Source: Bombyx mori
Taxonomy: Eukaryota; Arthropoda; Insecta; Lepidoptera; Bombycidae
Direction: 5' to 3'
Assembly (NCBI RefSeq): GCF_030269925.1
Contig: NC_085127.1
Location: forward strand, 7,819,501 to 7,883,500
Length of the DNA: 64,000 nucleotides
The translations under genes were made by a program, and so were the position numbers. How positions within the stretch are numbered: the first letter of the stretch is position 1; each line of letters opens with the position of its first letter. The notes under the pieces were generated by a model, which was given only the letters and a program-made list of their open reading frames with translations, was not told where the DNA came from and did no database searches. Shown here in pieces: positions 44,383 through 56,804 of the stretch.

Positions 44383-44475
44383 TACTGGTGGTAGGACGTC
44401 TTGTGAGTCCGCACGGGTAGGTACCACCACCCTGCCTATTTCTGCCGTGAAGTAGCACTGCGTTTTGGTTTCAAG
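44383..44475 (+). repeat. Bm1 SINE, 3'-truncated
   Basis: TACTGGTGGTAGGACGTC.. through TGCGTTTTGGTTTCAAGA, then abrupt loss of similarity. Confidence 0.85.
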
Positions 44476-46292
44476 ATTAATTTTATTAATTAAAATTACT
44501 TTTACGGTTTGATCGCTCGTTTTTATTGTAATTATTGTGTCATTTCGACGTTTCGCATTCACTATCGCATTTGGTACGCATTGCATTTTTTCGTGGTCAC
44601 GAAGTACTATGATTAAATCGTAAAAGTAGTCGTAGAAAATATCCTTTAATCCAGTCTAGTTCATAAAGGTCACAACATATAAGCCTAACTAAGAAAATTC
44701 TTACGTGTCATTTAGAACTTCTGGACGTAAGTTTTTCCGGCTTTATTTTGTATTTGTTTTGTAGCGTACATTCTTGTTGGAATTTTTTAAGTTCATCCCG
44801 TAATTTTACCATTGCTTTTTTATTTCAAGGCAGACAGGGGACAGAGCCAATCCGCTGCCTACCGAGCCAAGTATCACCTACCACTGGAGCAGACCTAATT
44901 CGTACCTAGAAACCCAAACGATTATCCATAATTTGCTGTCAGTATTTTTTTTGCCTCGTCGTATCTGATTCAGGGATGAAAACACCTCCACAGTTTTTTC
45001 CGAGCGCTATAAGCTATTTCTTCAAATGAGGTTTGAAGATAGTTTTAAATTGGATTAAAAAATAGTGTGTAATCTTCTGGTTACCCAACTGATAAGACTA
45101 AAAATACTTCTTGTATTGGGAGCCTTTCTGGTTCTGGTTGGGTAAAACTATCCAGCCCTGACTTGACAACAACCTTTGTATAATACTAATGGAACTTCAA
45201 TCTAACGACTCAGTTGGTTGGCGGTATTCAGCAGCGGTTATATCTATATATATCTATATAATAATATTTTGTCACTTCTAATTTCTGTTATAGACCATTT
45301 TGCTTTGCGAAGCAATAAAATAACAAAAAAACTGAAATTAAGTTTTGAAAAAGCACTTAGCACTTACTACGTTCATTCATAGTTTGTGTCACTCTTAAAA
45401 TAATTAGTCGTAAGGAAAAATGTTTTCGCAAAATCAAACTAGCACTTGGCTAGGATTTACATCAAGTATTTGCCAAGCTCTTTACTACTATTAGATTACG
45501 AGCGCAACTATTTACCTTTTGAACCAAAAAAATGTATTTGATTTCGGTAAAATATCGTAATGCTGTCAACTAAAAAAAACTTCAAACGGTACTTCAGCGA
45601 GCGAATATATCGCGAGAACTAACGAAGACTATGAAAATGAAAATGTTTGACTTTAAAAATCTCTCCTTAGAAGGAAAAATTCCGAACCAAAAAAACATGT
45701 TTTGAAGAAATCGCTCACTCAGTAAATTATTTTTTTGGAGAAAATGAAAAATATATTATTGTCATTAGAAAACTAGTGGCAAGATTAAAAACAATACAGA
45801 AAATTATCAAAATATATTTAAGAAGAACACACACAATACTAGCTAAATACTATATTATGTTAATAAAATAAAATTACGTTTGAAAAAGATTTGTTGATTT
45901 GATAATACCATATATTCTTCGGTTTTCGGGACTCGTACACGTAATAAAAGGTACTTTTTCGGTTTAATCTCGCGTTTTTTATTGTTATTATGTTATTTCC
46001 GATGTTTCAAATACTTTACGACTGTATGGTATTAGAGAATATAAATTACGCGGAATTGTACAATAGACCAATTGTAGGGACAAAGCGGTATGCTTCCAAA
46101 GCAAATTCTGTGAAATTTAGGAACCTTTTTAAGTGGCTTCAATCGATTGAAAAGGCACGTATAAATATCGTTCGGTGAATATCAATTCGTACTTTATGCT
46201 TTTATTAATTAAATTTCGAAATATTAAAACGACAGCTAAAACAATTTATAAATTTTATTACTTTATATAATCATCGGAAGTATTTATTTTAA
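44476..46292. other. Non-coding DNA with scrambled LINE crumbs
   Basis: 44825-44870 matches the minus strand of the CR1-like LINE tail (GACAGAGCCAATCCGCTGCC). About 44985-45035 matches its plus strand (CCGAGCGCTATAAGC..TTCTTCAAATGAGGTTTG). They lie in opposite orientations. The 62-codon frame at 45990-46178 has no ATG-supported homology that I know. Confidence 0.5.
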
Positions 46293-46710
46293 CTAGAGGT
46301 CCCGCAGTAGCCGAAATTCGACTATAATTAATTGGAATTGTAAGTTTGTACACTATTATGATTGTTTTTTATACTTCTATAATCACACATTTCGCCAAGA
46401 CTACACTATAAAAAATATTAACAAAGACAAACAATATTTAATCTATTCTCAATTTGACCACAGACGTCAAAAACAAAAGTTTGACAATAAATAGTATGTA
46501 TGCGGGTGTGCGTCAAATACATGGTATGTAGTGTGTGTAATATTTTCTTTATTGATTTAATGTATCTCTTATGCATTCTTTTAAATTTTTTTAGCATTGT
46601 GCACTTCTTCTCTATATTCTCTATAAGTGTGGAAAATTTCATACTCCTCCGTCCGCACAATATTCGTAAAAAGGGATACAAAGTTTTTGTTTCACGTATT
46701 AATATATAGA
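46293..46710 (-). mobile_element. Helitron, 0.42-kb family, copy 4
   Basis: CTAG at 46293, TC (minus) at 46709-46710, A/T flanks. One change (AGCCG for AGTCG) weakens the terminal hairpin. Confidence 0.84.
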
Positions 46711-46961
46711 TAACTTTTACTTAACTACGATGACTTATCCGTTTTATTGCACTCGGTTTTATGAATAAAAAATAAATTTCAATCTCAGTTGTTCCACCAA
46801 AACTTTTACTATTATACTAAGCTAGGTTTATGTTCGAGTCCCTAATTTGATGAAGTTTTGCTTTTAATATGTAAGTAAGAGTTATATGCATATGACTCTG
46901 TAGTAATTACACACCGCTAATAATTATTAGCCATCAACTTATGAGGGCATTGGTATATGGA

Positions 46962-47397
46962 TTTTTTTTTTATTGCTGGATGAGTGGACGATCTCACAGC
47001 CCACCTGATGTTAAGTGGTTACTGGAGCCCATAGACATTTACGACGTAAATGCGCCACCCTCCTTGAGATATAAGTTCTAAGGTCTCAAGTATAGTTACA
47101 ACGGCTGCCCCACCCTTCAAACCGAAACGCATTACTGCTTCACGGCAGAAATAGGCAGGGTGGTGGTACCCACCCGCGCGGACTCACAAGAGGTGCTACC
47201 ACCAGTAATTACGCAAATTATAATTTTGCGGGTTTCATTTTTATTACACGATGTTATTCCTTCACCGTGGAAGTCGTGAACATTTGTTGAGTACGTATTT
47301 CATTAGAAAAATTGGTACCCGCCTGAGATTCGAACACCGGTGCATCGCTCAACACGAATGCATCGGACGTCTTATCCGTTAGGCCACGACGACTTCG
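46962..47397 (-). repeat. Full-length Bm1 SINE with tRNA-derived head
   Basis: The most complete copy here: T-run, body, a linker with ATGTTATTCCTTCACCGTGGA, and the tRNA-like head. On the minus strand box A is GTGGCCTAACGG (plus 47376-47387) and box B is GGTGTTCGAATCTC (plus 47325-47338), the internal pol III promoter of a tRNA-derived SINE. Confidence 0.93.
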
Positions 47398-47977
47398 ATG
47401 TATGTTTTAATTACAATTGATTTTCCCAGACCAAATAAAATATTAGTGTATTATTAATTACATAAAATGAAGACAATTGAAGAAATCCTTTACTATGTAT
47501 ACAATTCCCCGATAAATTTATAAATTAACCCGGATGCTTAAATATACGTTGATGAGAGCTAATATAACATTTCTGATAATTTTTTATACATCACGGGGCG
47601 TTGGGAGCTCGGAAGGACCTATATTGTTATTGATTCTTCGTCTTCAGAACTTCAAGAAAAGTTAAATATATAGAGTATAGTATTGACTTTTCACTATCTT
47701 ATTTATACAGACGTTTAAGTCAATTAATCGGGGACACAATCACTCAAGCATATAAGGGATATATATGTATATATAACATAATAATAACAAGTGATTTTGA
47801 GCCAATTGGTTTGTGAATGACCACCACCTCTGTCAACAAATGCCTTAATAGTACTCAATCAATCTAACTAAGGGTAAAGTCAAATCAACTTTTCTAATCG
47901 GATAGAGAACTTCTATGACCAAACTACCTTAATCAACTAACAGTTCCCGTTCAGTCAATACAGAAAGCTGAAACCTT
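47398..47977. other. AT-rich DNA, possibly upstream part of an LTR
   Basis: No coding signal. May include the start of the LTR-like unit described next, whose left edge I could not fix. Confidence 0.4.
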
Positions 47978-48200
47978 TTGTTCGCGACGGACATAAAGAA
48001 ACATAGTTAGAATAAGATATTCCCGAACGGACATAAATGATTGAAAATAGTTAAATAGATATTGTTCGCGATGCACATAGATAGTTGTAAAATAATAGAA
48101 AATGTCCGCGATAAATAAATAGAGAATAAATAGATAATACGTTAAAACAGAAATGTCCGTAAATAGATACGCTAGAATAGGAATATGTTCGCAAGTACGG
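47978..48200 (+). repeat. Periodic TGTYCGCGA motif array
   Basis: Six diverged copies of a core like TGTTCGCGACGGACATA: near 47979, 48019, 48063, 48103, 48153 and 48186, spaced 41, 43, 40, 50 and 33 nt, separated by A/T-rich 'aatagttaaatagat' linkers. The core is partly palindromic (TGTCCG..CGGACA), as protein-binding sites often are. Confidence 0.6.
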
Positions 48201-48290
48201 CTAGATTTAATAGAAATAGAGATAGTCAGTATGTTAAAAATAGTTAGCATACAAATGTAAATAGAAATAAGTTAATTTGTAAATGTTATT

Positions 48291-48760
48291 TTGTAAATAA
48301 AGATTGGTCCTCGTGGTCTTTAATTTGGCGTGGGAACGCAGGAGCGAGTCACAATACGGGCAACTAATAGAGCGACTAGGCAAACAATAGGCGAGCGAGG
48401 CGGCCGAGAGAACAATAGACGCCCACCGTGCTCGGACTCATAATAGCGCTGGCCGAGTGCGTGTGGGCGACCATAAATAAGGGGCCTACCTCGCTGCAAA
48501 TTCAGTTCGAGACAGCGAGCCGACGAGTCCAGACCTCTCCAAAGAAGAGGAGAGCGCCAACCGAAGAAGAAAAGACTCGCTCCTACGCCCTGCGCCGGTC
48601 AAGCCACGAGGACCGTGTGAACGCCATACTGAAGCCTTCGTTATTTTCCTCGAACCAATCCCAGCACCCGTTCCGCGACAGCCACTGCGGCAATACTCGA
48701 GCCACCACGTTTCAACGAGAGTAAGAAGTCTAAAAATCACACGTGGTGGCCGAAACCTGA
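48291..48760 (+). promoter_or_regulatory. Probable LTR relic with TATA/Inr/DPE core promoter
   Basis: A GC-rich unit in AT-rich DNA. CATAAATAA (48473-48481) lies 30 nt upstream of an initiator TCAGTT (A at 48504), and AGACCT (48531-48536) falls at +28 to +33, matching DPE RGWYVT. AATAAA lies at about 48297. A TGGTGGCCG near 48743 could be a primer binding site. I found no second LTR or coding part, so it could also be an unrelated host or transposon promoter. Confidence 0.5.
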
Positions 48761-48819
48761 GCGGTGGCCGTCCGGAATACCTTTCATTCATTTCCTACAC
48801 ACAGACTTCGTTATAAATA

Positions 48820-49256
48820 TCTATACTAATATTATAAAGAGGAAAGATTTGTTTGTTTGTTTGTATTGAATAGGCTACGAAACTAATGAACCGATTTGAA
48901 AAATTCTTTCACTGTTTGGAAGCTACACTATTCCCGAGTGACATAGGATATAATCTTTTTTGAAAAAAATTAGGAATCCTTACTATAACTCCAATAATGT
49001 AACCCGAAGTGTAAAAAAAATATCTAAAATATTCTTTACATCGCGTGCCCTGCGAAAACTATTGATGATAGAATAAAATAATGTACTACGACTTTGTAGA
49101 ACACATTATTATTTACAAAAAAAGGTCACGACAGCATATGTCTAACTATTATACTTGTGCCGCAATAAGTGTTCTTTTATTAAAAAAAATAAAACAACGT
49201 CAAATATCGTTGAAGTTCTTGTTAGAGACCCGAGCGGAGCCGAAGCGGGCCGCTAG
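48820..49256 (+). mobile_element. Non-autonomous Helitron, lepidopteran lep1-like
   Basis: A|TCTATACTAATATTATAAAG start and CCGCTAG|T end with a GC-rich inverted stretch (CCCGAGCGG..CCGAAGCGGG) before CTAG. 437 bp. The 129-codon frame at 49081-49470 crosses its end and is not a gene. Confidence 0.82.
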
Positions 49257-49673
49257 TATTATATATATACGTAAAATATTATTCCATAGATTAATACATC
49301 TACTTAGTTCAAATTCAAATGATATGTGTATTGTGTTGTGTAATTATTCATTAGTTTCAACTTCTCTACTAGAACTAAAACTAATATATCTTTTGAATAT
49401 AAAATATGTCAGTTTACTTCTAGCCTTTTTCGAAATATTTGTGTTCATACTAAATTTAAAAAGCAGTTAGATAAATGTCGTTAGGTGCCTTGGGATTTTA
49501 ATTCCCTATAAACTAAAACTAGGTTATAATATAGCGAGACAGTTTATTTAGCCGTCATCTTAACTATGTACTAGGCTTAAGAGTAGTTTACCGTACTTCA
49601 TAAGATCGTACCAACTTTGGCTTTCCTTACGACCTATCTTCGTGAACACACGTATATCACATTTTATCATAAA
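49257..49673. other. AT-rich DNA, nothing identified
   Basis: No supported feature. Confidence 0.5.
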
Positions 49674-49963
49674 CTAGCTGACCCGGCAGACTTTGTACTG
49701 CCTCAATCGATCAATAACAGACCTAAAGTTTTGTATAAAATAAACTTAAAACAAACAAAATGAATCCGTCCGACGGGGGATACATCAAAGCGAAAACAAA
49801 ATTGTTATTTTTAATTAATTCCGAGCATTTTCATATTTATCTACCTTTTAAACCTTCTCTGGACTTCCACAAATAATTCAAGACCAAAATTAGCCAAATC
49901 GGTCCAGCCGTTCTCGAGTTTTAGCGAGACTAACGAACAGCAATTCATTTTTATATATATAGA
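49674..49963 (-). mobile_element. Short non-autonomous Helitron
   Basis: On the minus strand A|TCTATATATATAAAAATG start, GGGTCAGCTAG|T end, with a GGCAG/CTGCC hairpin near the end. 290 bp. A family common in moths and butterflies. Confidence 0.75.
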
Positions 49964-51250
49964 TTACCTATCACAATTTGTACCAGATTGGTATATATTA
50001 TACGACAATACTTTTGACCGAGTTCATAAAAGCGGGGGCTATTTTTTTAAGGGTGTTAATATAGAATCTTTTGAAGTGAAAACTTCTTTAGAATCGTTGT
50101 GATTTCAAACCGGATGCAACGGAAAAAACGACAGGTAAGAGACACAAATACAAAAATGTGTAGGATGAAGCCAGCAAAGAATGAGACAGAAATATACAGC
50201 GCCATCTGTGAGATTTTCTAATACTAACGTGTGTATGAAAGCTCTTGTAGTGAATTTTAATTTAGGATTATACGTGAAATTAAAATATCAATTCACAGAG
50301 GGCGCTACCTTACAATTATTTACTAATGACAAAATTTTACATATACTTAAGACGTTTAGGATAATTGTATTTTAATTTTGGAAGGTTTCACTTCTACCAC
50401 GGGTGAATTGCACACATGTATTTTTTTTTCATTGTGAATCGATCCGTCGTTTCTCATGTAGAGAAATAAAACATACCTCTAGATGACAGTATTTTTACTA
50501 TTATCGTTTGGATTCTTTGAAATACGAGTTATGTAACGAGCAATTTTCATTTATGTTTTCCATCTATTCATCAACATGTAACAAAGCGAGAACGTTTTTA
50601 CGACGCCTTCTATAGCGGAAATTGAGTTTGTTGAAAAAAACGAGTCGCTCATCGTAACCTTTATGTAACATTTTATTGACTAAGCACTTAGCAGTTTTTC
50701 GATTTTATTGGAAAAGCAACGAAATAGTCTACTTCCGAAATGTTTCGAACCTGATATTTTCGCAGATCTCAATGGCTTCTTCATAATAGATCATGCTCGG
50801 GCTAGGATTGTAATTTATTGTAAATTAAGCAGTCATTTTCTTTTTCAAGTGTCAATTCTTAACAAAAAACGTTGGTCCTTAAATCGGCTTTGACAGCTGG
50901 ACTGAACAAAGATCGCGTTCTTTTTAAAAACCATTGGCAAAGGTTTTTATGACACGATACTCCCCTACTCTACTACAATTATCATCTTATACACATGACA
51001 TTAAGCTCACAATCCACTACTTCAATGAACGAATAAATCGTGTGATAAAATTTTACCCGCTAAATTTCAAAATATATTAAAGAAGTCTTGCATCGAAAGT
51101 CAAACCCGTAAAGTTACGGGATTTGCGAATATATTAGTGATATTTTATATATAGTAGTGCAAGGTAGAGGAGGTAGAAGTCGATCGAAGAAAACATGGAT
51201 GGGGTGTGTGAATGACTATATGGGAGAGAGAGCAGTGAGTGTGACCAGTT
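49964..51250. other. Non-coding DNA, nothing identified
   Basis: No supported feature; the open frames at 50181-50375 and 50708-50893 show no domain. Confidence 0.5.
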
Positions 51251-51494
51251 TACTGGTGGTAGGACCTCTTGTGAGTCCGCACGGGTAGGTACCACCACCC
51301 TGCCTATTTCTTCCGTGAAGCAGTAATGCGTTTCGGTTTGAAGGGTGGGGTAGCCGTTGTAACTATACTTGAGACCTTAGAACTTACATCTCAATGTGGG
51401 TGGCGCATTTACGTTTTAGATGTCTATGGGCTCCAGTAACCACTTAATACCAGGTTGGCTGTGAGCTCGTCCACCCATATAAGCAATAAAAAAA
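51251..51494 (+). repeat. Bm1 SINE
   Basis: TACTGGTGGTAGGACCTCTTG start, complete body, AAGCAATAAAAAAA tail. Well preserved, head-less. Confidence 0.95.
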
Positions 51495-54195
51495 TGTGCT
51501 GAGTTGACGGCTGATAGAAGAGAATAGTATAGAAAAAATCGCTGTGCCTTGTGGGATAAGGTCGAGAAAAAGAAGAGAATAAGATTTTATATATATTAGA
51601 GTCAAGAGCTTCACGCTTGAAGGTAGTGTTGATGCATATTGTAATATTTATTGCTCCAGTATCCAAAAACAGATTTCAATTAATACGAACCGCGCAATAA
51701 AAATTTGAAATCATACCACATATTTTCGACAATACAATACAAACATGTCACATTCATATTTTTCATTTGTTCAGTTGTTTTATCGAATAAAGGTATTAAT
51801 TAAGATTGTTGAATTTACATACGCAAAATGTTTACAAAATGCTTACTTAAAATTGTAAATAAAATAATTAACGAACTGTATCAATAAAATAATAACATAT
51901 ATTATATTTTTTGGTCATTTATTCACTTAGAGTAAGTAGTAAGGTTTTTGAACTATAGTAAAATTGATAAAGGTAAATTTGTATGCAACTTAGAGAGCTT
52001 TTGCAATAATATCAGTAAGTTAAAAATGCTACTTTCAGTAACGACTGTAAGTGAGCACACAAAGTCGTAGTATTTTTCATCTCAAAGTTTTGCAGGATAA
52101 TCCAAAGTTTATTAACCATTCCACTTTTTATAAATTATTTAGAAGAAATTTATTTCCTACTAAAGAGCTTATTTCAAATCCATCCAATATCCATTTTTAA
52201 ACTAATTGTTCAACCACAGTCAATTAGAATATTAATAAAAGATATAATTTAAAGTTTTATTATAAATTTTATTTGACTTCCGAATCTTTAATTAATAAAA
52301 AAACATAAAATATAACAAATATTATAATACTAAAAATAACAATAAAATCGTTTGTTCTTCATTTAAACTTAATGTGTAAAGAAAATAGTAGAGACGAAAA
52401 CCGCTTTAATTTAGAGGAACAAGCTTAATGGGTACTTTGTCTTAATCCGCAAAGCTTGCGGTTGCAAACATAAAATATTATTCTCTGTTTAGTGTGAGTT
52501 AACGAATGAACATCATGAAAACGTTCCAAAACTAATATTAGATATATTAGTTTTTTGCAAAATTTGACTGGGAATCTGAATAAGTTAGTCAGTCAATATT
52601 GGTGAAATCGTATGTCCATAACTTTTGTTCAACTACATGATATTCTAATTTAGCTCAATTCACATTCCCAAACAATATACTTTCGAGAGTAAAAGGGAAT
52701 ATTTTCACTAAGGAATTTCATTTTAGGATTATTTGAAAATATTAATTAAGTTTCTGATTTAATACTAAAGCAGGCCGAACAATGTGATTTTAAGCTCTGA
52801 TATTTTCGGTCACAGGTCTCGTGTTGTTACCTCTGACGTATGAATTTAAATCAAATATTTGATACAGAACAGATGATTCCACTGCTCTATGTTTTTATAG
52901 TAAATATCAGCAAGTGAAATGAATATTATTACTTAAAATCATAGCTGGACATTGACAGCATTTTCAGCTTCTCATAGGCCACAAACTCCAAAAATAAAAG
53001 CATATTATACCGATAAAGTGTGTGGGAAAGTATTTGGATACTTCAAAAATAACCTTTGAAAATAGCATAACCAGACTATAACTACTTTTTGGGATTTTAA
53101 TTAAATAGGTAAATTCTTTCGTTGATAGAAAGAGATTCCTTGTTTAAATTTGCTTGGTTCCAGTTCATTTAGGCTCACAGTACCAACGTCCTCCAGTAAT
53201 GAAACAGGTTTATGACCGTGTTTAATTTTATTACCCGGTATTATGTGAATATATTTTACGGGAGTCGTTCGTGTACACACATTAGGTACATAATTACTTA
53301 GAAAAATGTATGCTCATCCCAGGATAGGTTTAGGAATATAGCACATGTGCTTTTTCTACCATCCTACTTATTGACAGCACACGACAACCCTACAATTACT
53401 ACAATAAATTCTCATATCTAAAGGTGAGTGGTGGGATTAAATTGTATATATAGGCTTCGAATATCTACACAAATATTTCATGAACCCAAAGCGATAGTTA
53501 ATCAAACGGATATAATGAAATAGGCCAGGAGTTTTTGTTTTAACGTCAAATACATAATTTGAATTTTTGGAAGAACGCAATAACGCACCTAGCGTACTAC
53601 TGCTCGCCTGTGGCTCCATTTCCCTGCTATAAGAGATTAAGCATTTCCTTTAGTCGCCCGGTTTTTACAAGAATGATGTGTTTCTTATGATCATTTGGAA
53701 TCATGCCTTTAATTGAAGCCATTTAAGATTGGAAATCCATTGTTGATCTATATAAGGCTGCAAGAAAGGATTCACCGCCACGAGCCTTCGATCGTTTCTG
53801 TAAATTATAGGGCGACATTAAACTAAACCAAATTGGTCACGTATCTGTTTTATTGGTTCAGTAAATGCTTTTTCCTATTCGAATTTGAACTTTGTTTCAT
53901 TACAATGAACATTGTAAATTGCACTCAGGTGGTTTGGAATATAAAAAAAATTGACTGGTTAATGTTTTACTTTGAACAGTTGAGTGTGTTTACCCGTGAC
54001 AACACTTAAGCCGATACCAACATAATATAAAACTGAGAATTTATTTGTTTGTGTCTTTATAATCTATGTGCTGTTTATTTGTTTGAATTAATAATATGTA
54101 AACATTTGTTGTTGATACTTTAGAAATGGTTTCTTATGTGTTATTGAATGCCTTTTAGAAGACAAAAAGCAGAAAAAATTATTTCATTTTAATAC
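51495..54195. other. Long AT-rich stretch, nothing identified
   Basis: 2.7 kb with no coding, RNA or repeat signature that I can support; the longest quiet stretch in the window. Confidence 0.55.
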
Positions 54196-54368
54196 TTTTT
54201 TTTTATTGCTTAGATGGTTAGACGAGCTCACAGCCCCTCTGTTGTTAAGTGGGTACCGGAACCCATAGACATCTACAACATAAATGCCCCACCCTTCAAA
54301 CGGAAACGCATTACTACTTCATGGCAGACATGGGCAGGATGGTGGTACCTACCCAGACGGACTCAAAA
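54196..54368 (-). repeat. Bm1 SINE with internal deletion
   Basis: T-run, TTGCTTAGATGGTTAGACGA, then a jump from ACATAAATGCC straight to CCACCCTTCAAAC, losing about 60 nt of the middle body. Confidence 0.88.
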
Positions 54369-54670
54369 CTTAAAGCTAGTACGATGACCTTAGAAATTAC
54401 GTTTGGTGTTGAAAACGTCGAGCGCAAGCCATGGTGTAGATTGATGAGTGAGTTTATAGAACTCCTGAATGGTGGTTCGAAAATTATAATTACTTTCCTT
54501 AATTTTACTGAGCCTGTTCGAAAGTGAGAATTCAGCACATCGATTTTGTACTAAGCCAAAAACTTTACTGAGTTAACAATTTAATTATTCTAAATGTCAA
54601 TTAACTTATAAAAGCTATACAACGATTCGTTTATTTTACATACATAATTGTAAATAGAAATACGCTTTAA

Positions 54671-55010
54671 TAGAATCCGACTTCAAATAGAAAAAAAAAG
54701 GAATTCCAAAACAAATTAATATATACACTAAAAACAAAAATCATCGAAATCGGTTGGCGTGATATTGAGTTATTGAGTTATTCATCTATTTGTCGTGCAC
54801 GTACTTAATGCAAATTTAAGACTTATATGGTTTTCTCGTGGATACCATTATCAGAACTGGATTAAATTGAAATCGGACCACACGGAAAGTGTCAGCTTTC
54901 TAATAAAAAAAAAACATCAATATCGATTCACCCAATCAAAAGTTATGAGGTAACAAACATAAAAAAACACAGTCGAATTGAGAACCTCCTCCTTTTCTGA
55001 AGTCAGTTAA
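54671..55010. mobile_element. TIR-bearing MITE-like element
   Basis: Left end 'aatccgacttcaaatag..aagg' and right end 'ccttttctgaagtcagttaa' are imperfect inverted repeats. The interior contains the familiar lepidopteran ATCGAAATCGGTTGGCGTGA block. No open frame. Confidence 0.5.
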
Positions 55011-55049
55011 TAAAACTACTTTTTTTTTCCTATAGGAGTTTGATATTGG

Positions 55050-55087
55050 ATTGAGTTTGGTATTGAATATTTAATACCAAACTCAAT
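55050..55087. repeat. 15-bp perfect hairpin
   Basis: ATTGAGTTTGGTATT (55050-55064) and its reverse complement (55073-55087) around an 8-nt loop. Confidence 0.8.
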
Positions 55088-55519
55088 TTCTAAAGTTCAC
55101 ATCTCGCTTAAAGATATTATATTTATTAAAAATAGAAAATGGTGTGTATATTATTTATCCGGTACATATAATAAATACAGCAGACATAATTCAGGTAGAA
55201 ACGTTAAACTTTGAATCAACATCAAGTTGGAAGGGAAACTTGTTTACAAATAATGTTATATCAGCAACTGTAATGAATAGTGATGTAGTATTTTGTTTGG
55301 TTTTCGTATGTCTTGTTGAGAATATAAAATTTGAGATTTATGCTAGAATTCCCTTTGTGCACTCTAATTGTTTTGTCTTCCTACGCCATGAAGTGTGTTC
55401 TGGAACAAAAAAACTGCAGAGTAGAGAATTGTGTATAAAATGTAAAAATTAAAGTGTGGGAATGTTTAGCATTTAAATTATGTCCGTAGGAACATGCCTG
55501 AAATTATGTTTTTGCTTTT

Positions 55520-55603
55520 AATTGTTGCACAAGATGTTTAACAAGATGTTAAACATCTTGTGCAACAATTACTGTATGTTTAACAAGATGTTAAACATAC
55601 AGT
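55520..55603. repeat. Twin perfect hairpins sharing one loop
   Basis: A 22-bp perfect stem (55520-55541 with 55549-55570) with loop CAAGATG is followed with no gap by a 13-bp perfect stem (55571-55583 with 55591-55603) with the same CAAGATG loop. The innermost 8 bp (ATGTTTAA/TTAAACAT) is common to both. Confidence 0.9.
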
Positions 55604-56360
55604 CAATTAAGACATCCGTAGATTTCGGTATAGTATCAAAATTAAGTTAAAAAAGTTTCATTCAAATGTTACAATAGGTTATTGGAAATAATGAAATATG
55701 CACATAAAACTTAAATCAGAATCAAATCAGTATAAAATATCATGTGTATCAAAAAGGTGGAGATAAAAATGAATTTAGGTTAAATAAATTGACCACATAT
55801 AGTTTCTAAATAAATTATAAAAGAAACTATTATTAAAAAGAACATATTTCATTTCATAATATTCATATGTTTTAATGAAAAAAATTCTATTTAATATCTC
55901 AATTGATTTTGTAAAATCATTTTTTTTAAATATACGCTATATTATTACATATATTTCTAAATATTAGCTACACGTATTTTATGTGCAATTTTTCCTTGAA
56001 ATACATCTAACTCTTCTGCCTTTTTAGCCTCAGATCCTGAGAAATCGCGATACAAAACTCGAAAAAGGTAAATTTCAGACGGACGTTGCATACTCACACA
56101 ATACGTTACCAGAGCCATTGTTTTATTAAAATTGTTAAACGGAATTCTTATTGTCTACAAATGTTATAATTTAAGATTTTGAACGAAGTTTTTATAGATT
56201 TCGCAGATATATATTCAAAGCTAATTAAGCGCAGCCACCTGAAATGAAAATTTTAACATTTCGTTTGTATCACACCATTCGTAATCATATTTAATTTACG
56301 TAAATCAATGTCCTATCCTTATTTCTACGACGCAGAAGTTCGAAGAGTAGCGTAGTATGT
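55604..56360. other. AT-rich DNA, nothing identified
   Basis: No supported feature. Confidence 0.5.
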
Positions 56361-56804
56361 GCCCCTGACTAATGGGCCGAAAATGGAGCCTCTGGGTCTG
56401 CGGAGGGACTTCGGTTCCCTCTGTATTTTGTACCGTATGTTCCATGGGGAGTGCTCTGAAGAATTGTTCGAGATGATACCAGCATCTCGTTTTTACCATC
56501 GCACCGCCCGCCACCGGAGTAGAGTTCATCCATACTACCTGGAGCCACTGCGGTCATCCACAGTGCGTTTCCAGAGATCTTTTTTGCCACGTACCATCCG
56601 GCTATGGAATGAGCTCCCCTCCACGGTGTTTCCCGAGCGCTATGACATGTCCTTCTTCAAACGAGGCTTATGGAGAGTATTAAGCGGTAGGCAGCGGCTT
56701 GGCTCTGCCCCGGGCATTGCTGAAGTCCATGGGCGACGGTAACCACTCACCATCAGGTGGGCCGTATGCCCGTCTGCCTACAAAGGCAATAAAAAAAAAA
56801 AAAA
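56361..56804 (+). pseudogene. 5'-truncated CR1/jockey-like LINE, RT C-terminus
   Basis: The frame to 56742 reads LGLRRDFGSLCILYRMFHGE, then CSEELFEMIPASRFYH, RLWNELPSTVFPERYDMSFF and SGRQRLGSAPGIAEVHGRR, then a stop, a short 3' UTR and an A-run of about 14. Same family as 7353-7711 but longer, and the frame is open. All RT catalytic motifs lie in the missing 5' part. This truncated piece is not expected to make a working enzyme. Confidence 0.85.

Noticed and set aside
46962..47397. tRNA gene near 47325-47397
   Set aside because: Box A/B belong to the tRNA-derived head of a Bm1 SINE; no cloverleaf acceptor stem closes.
48428..48791. 98- and 101-codon frames on opposite strands at the promoter unit
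   Set aside because: The two frames mirror each other in GC-rich DNA, and the sequence reads as promoter/LTR.
49081..49470. 129-codon frame as a gene
   Set aside because: It starts inside a Helitron, crosses its terminus and has AT-rich random composition.
55144..55452. 102-codon frame as a gene
   Set aside because: No ATG at the frame start (GTG), no domain, AT-driven composition; not supportable.
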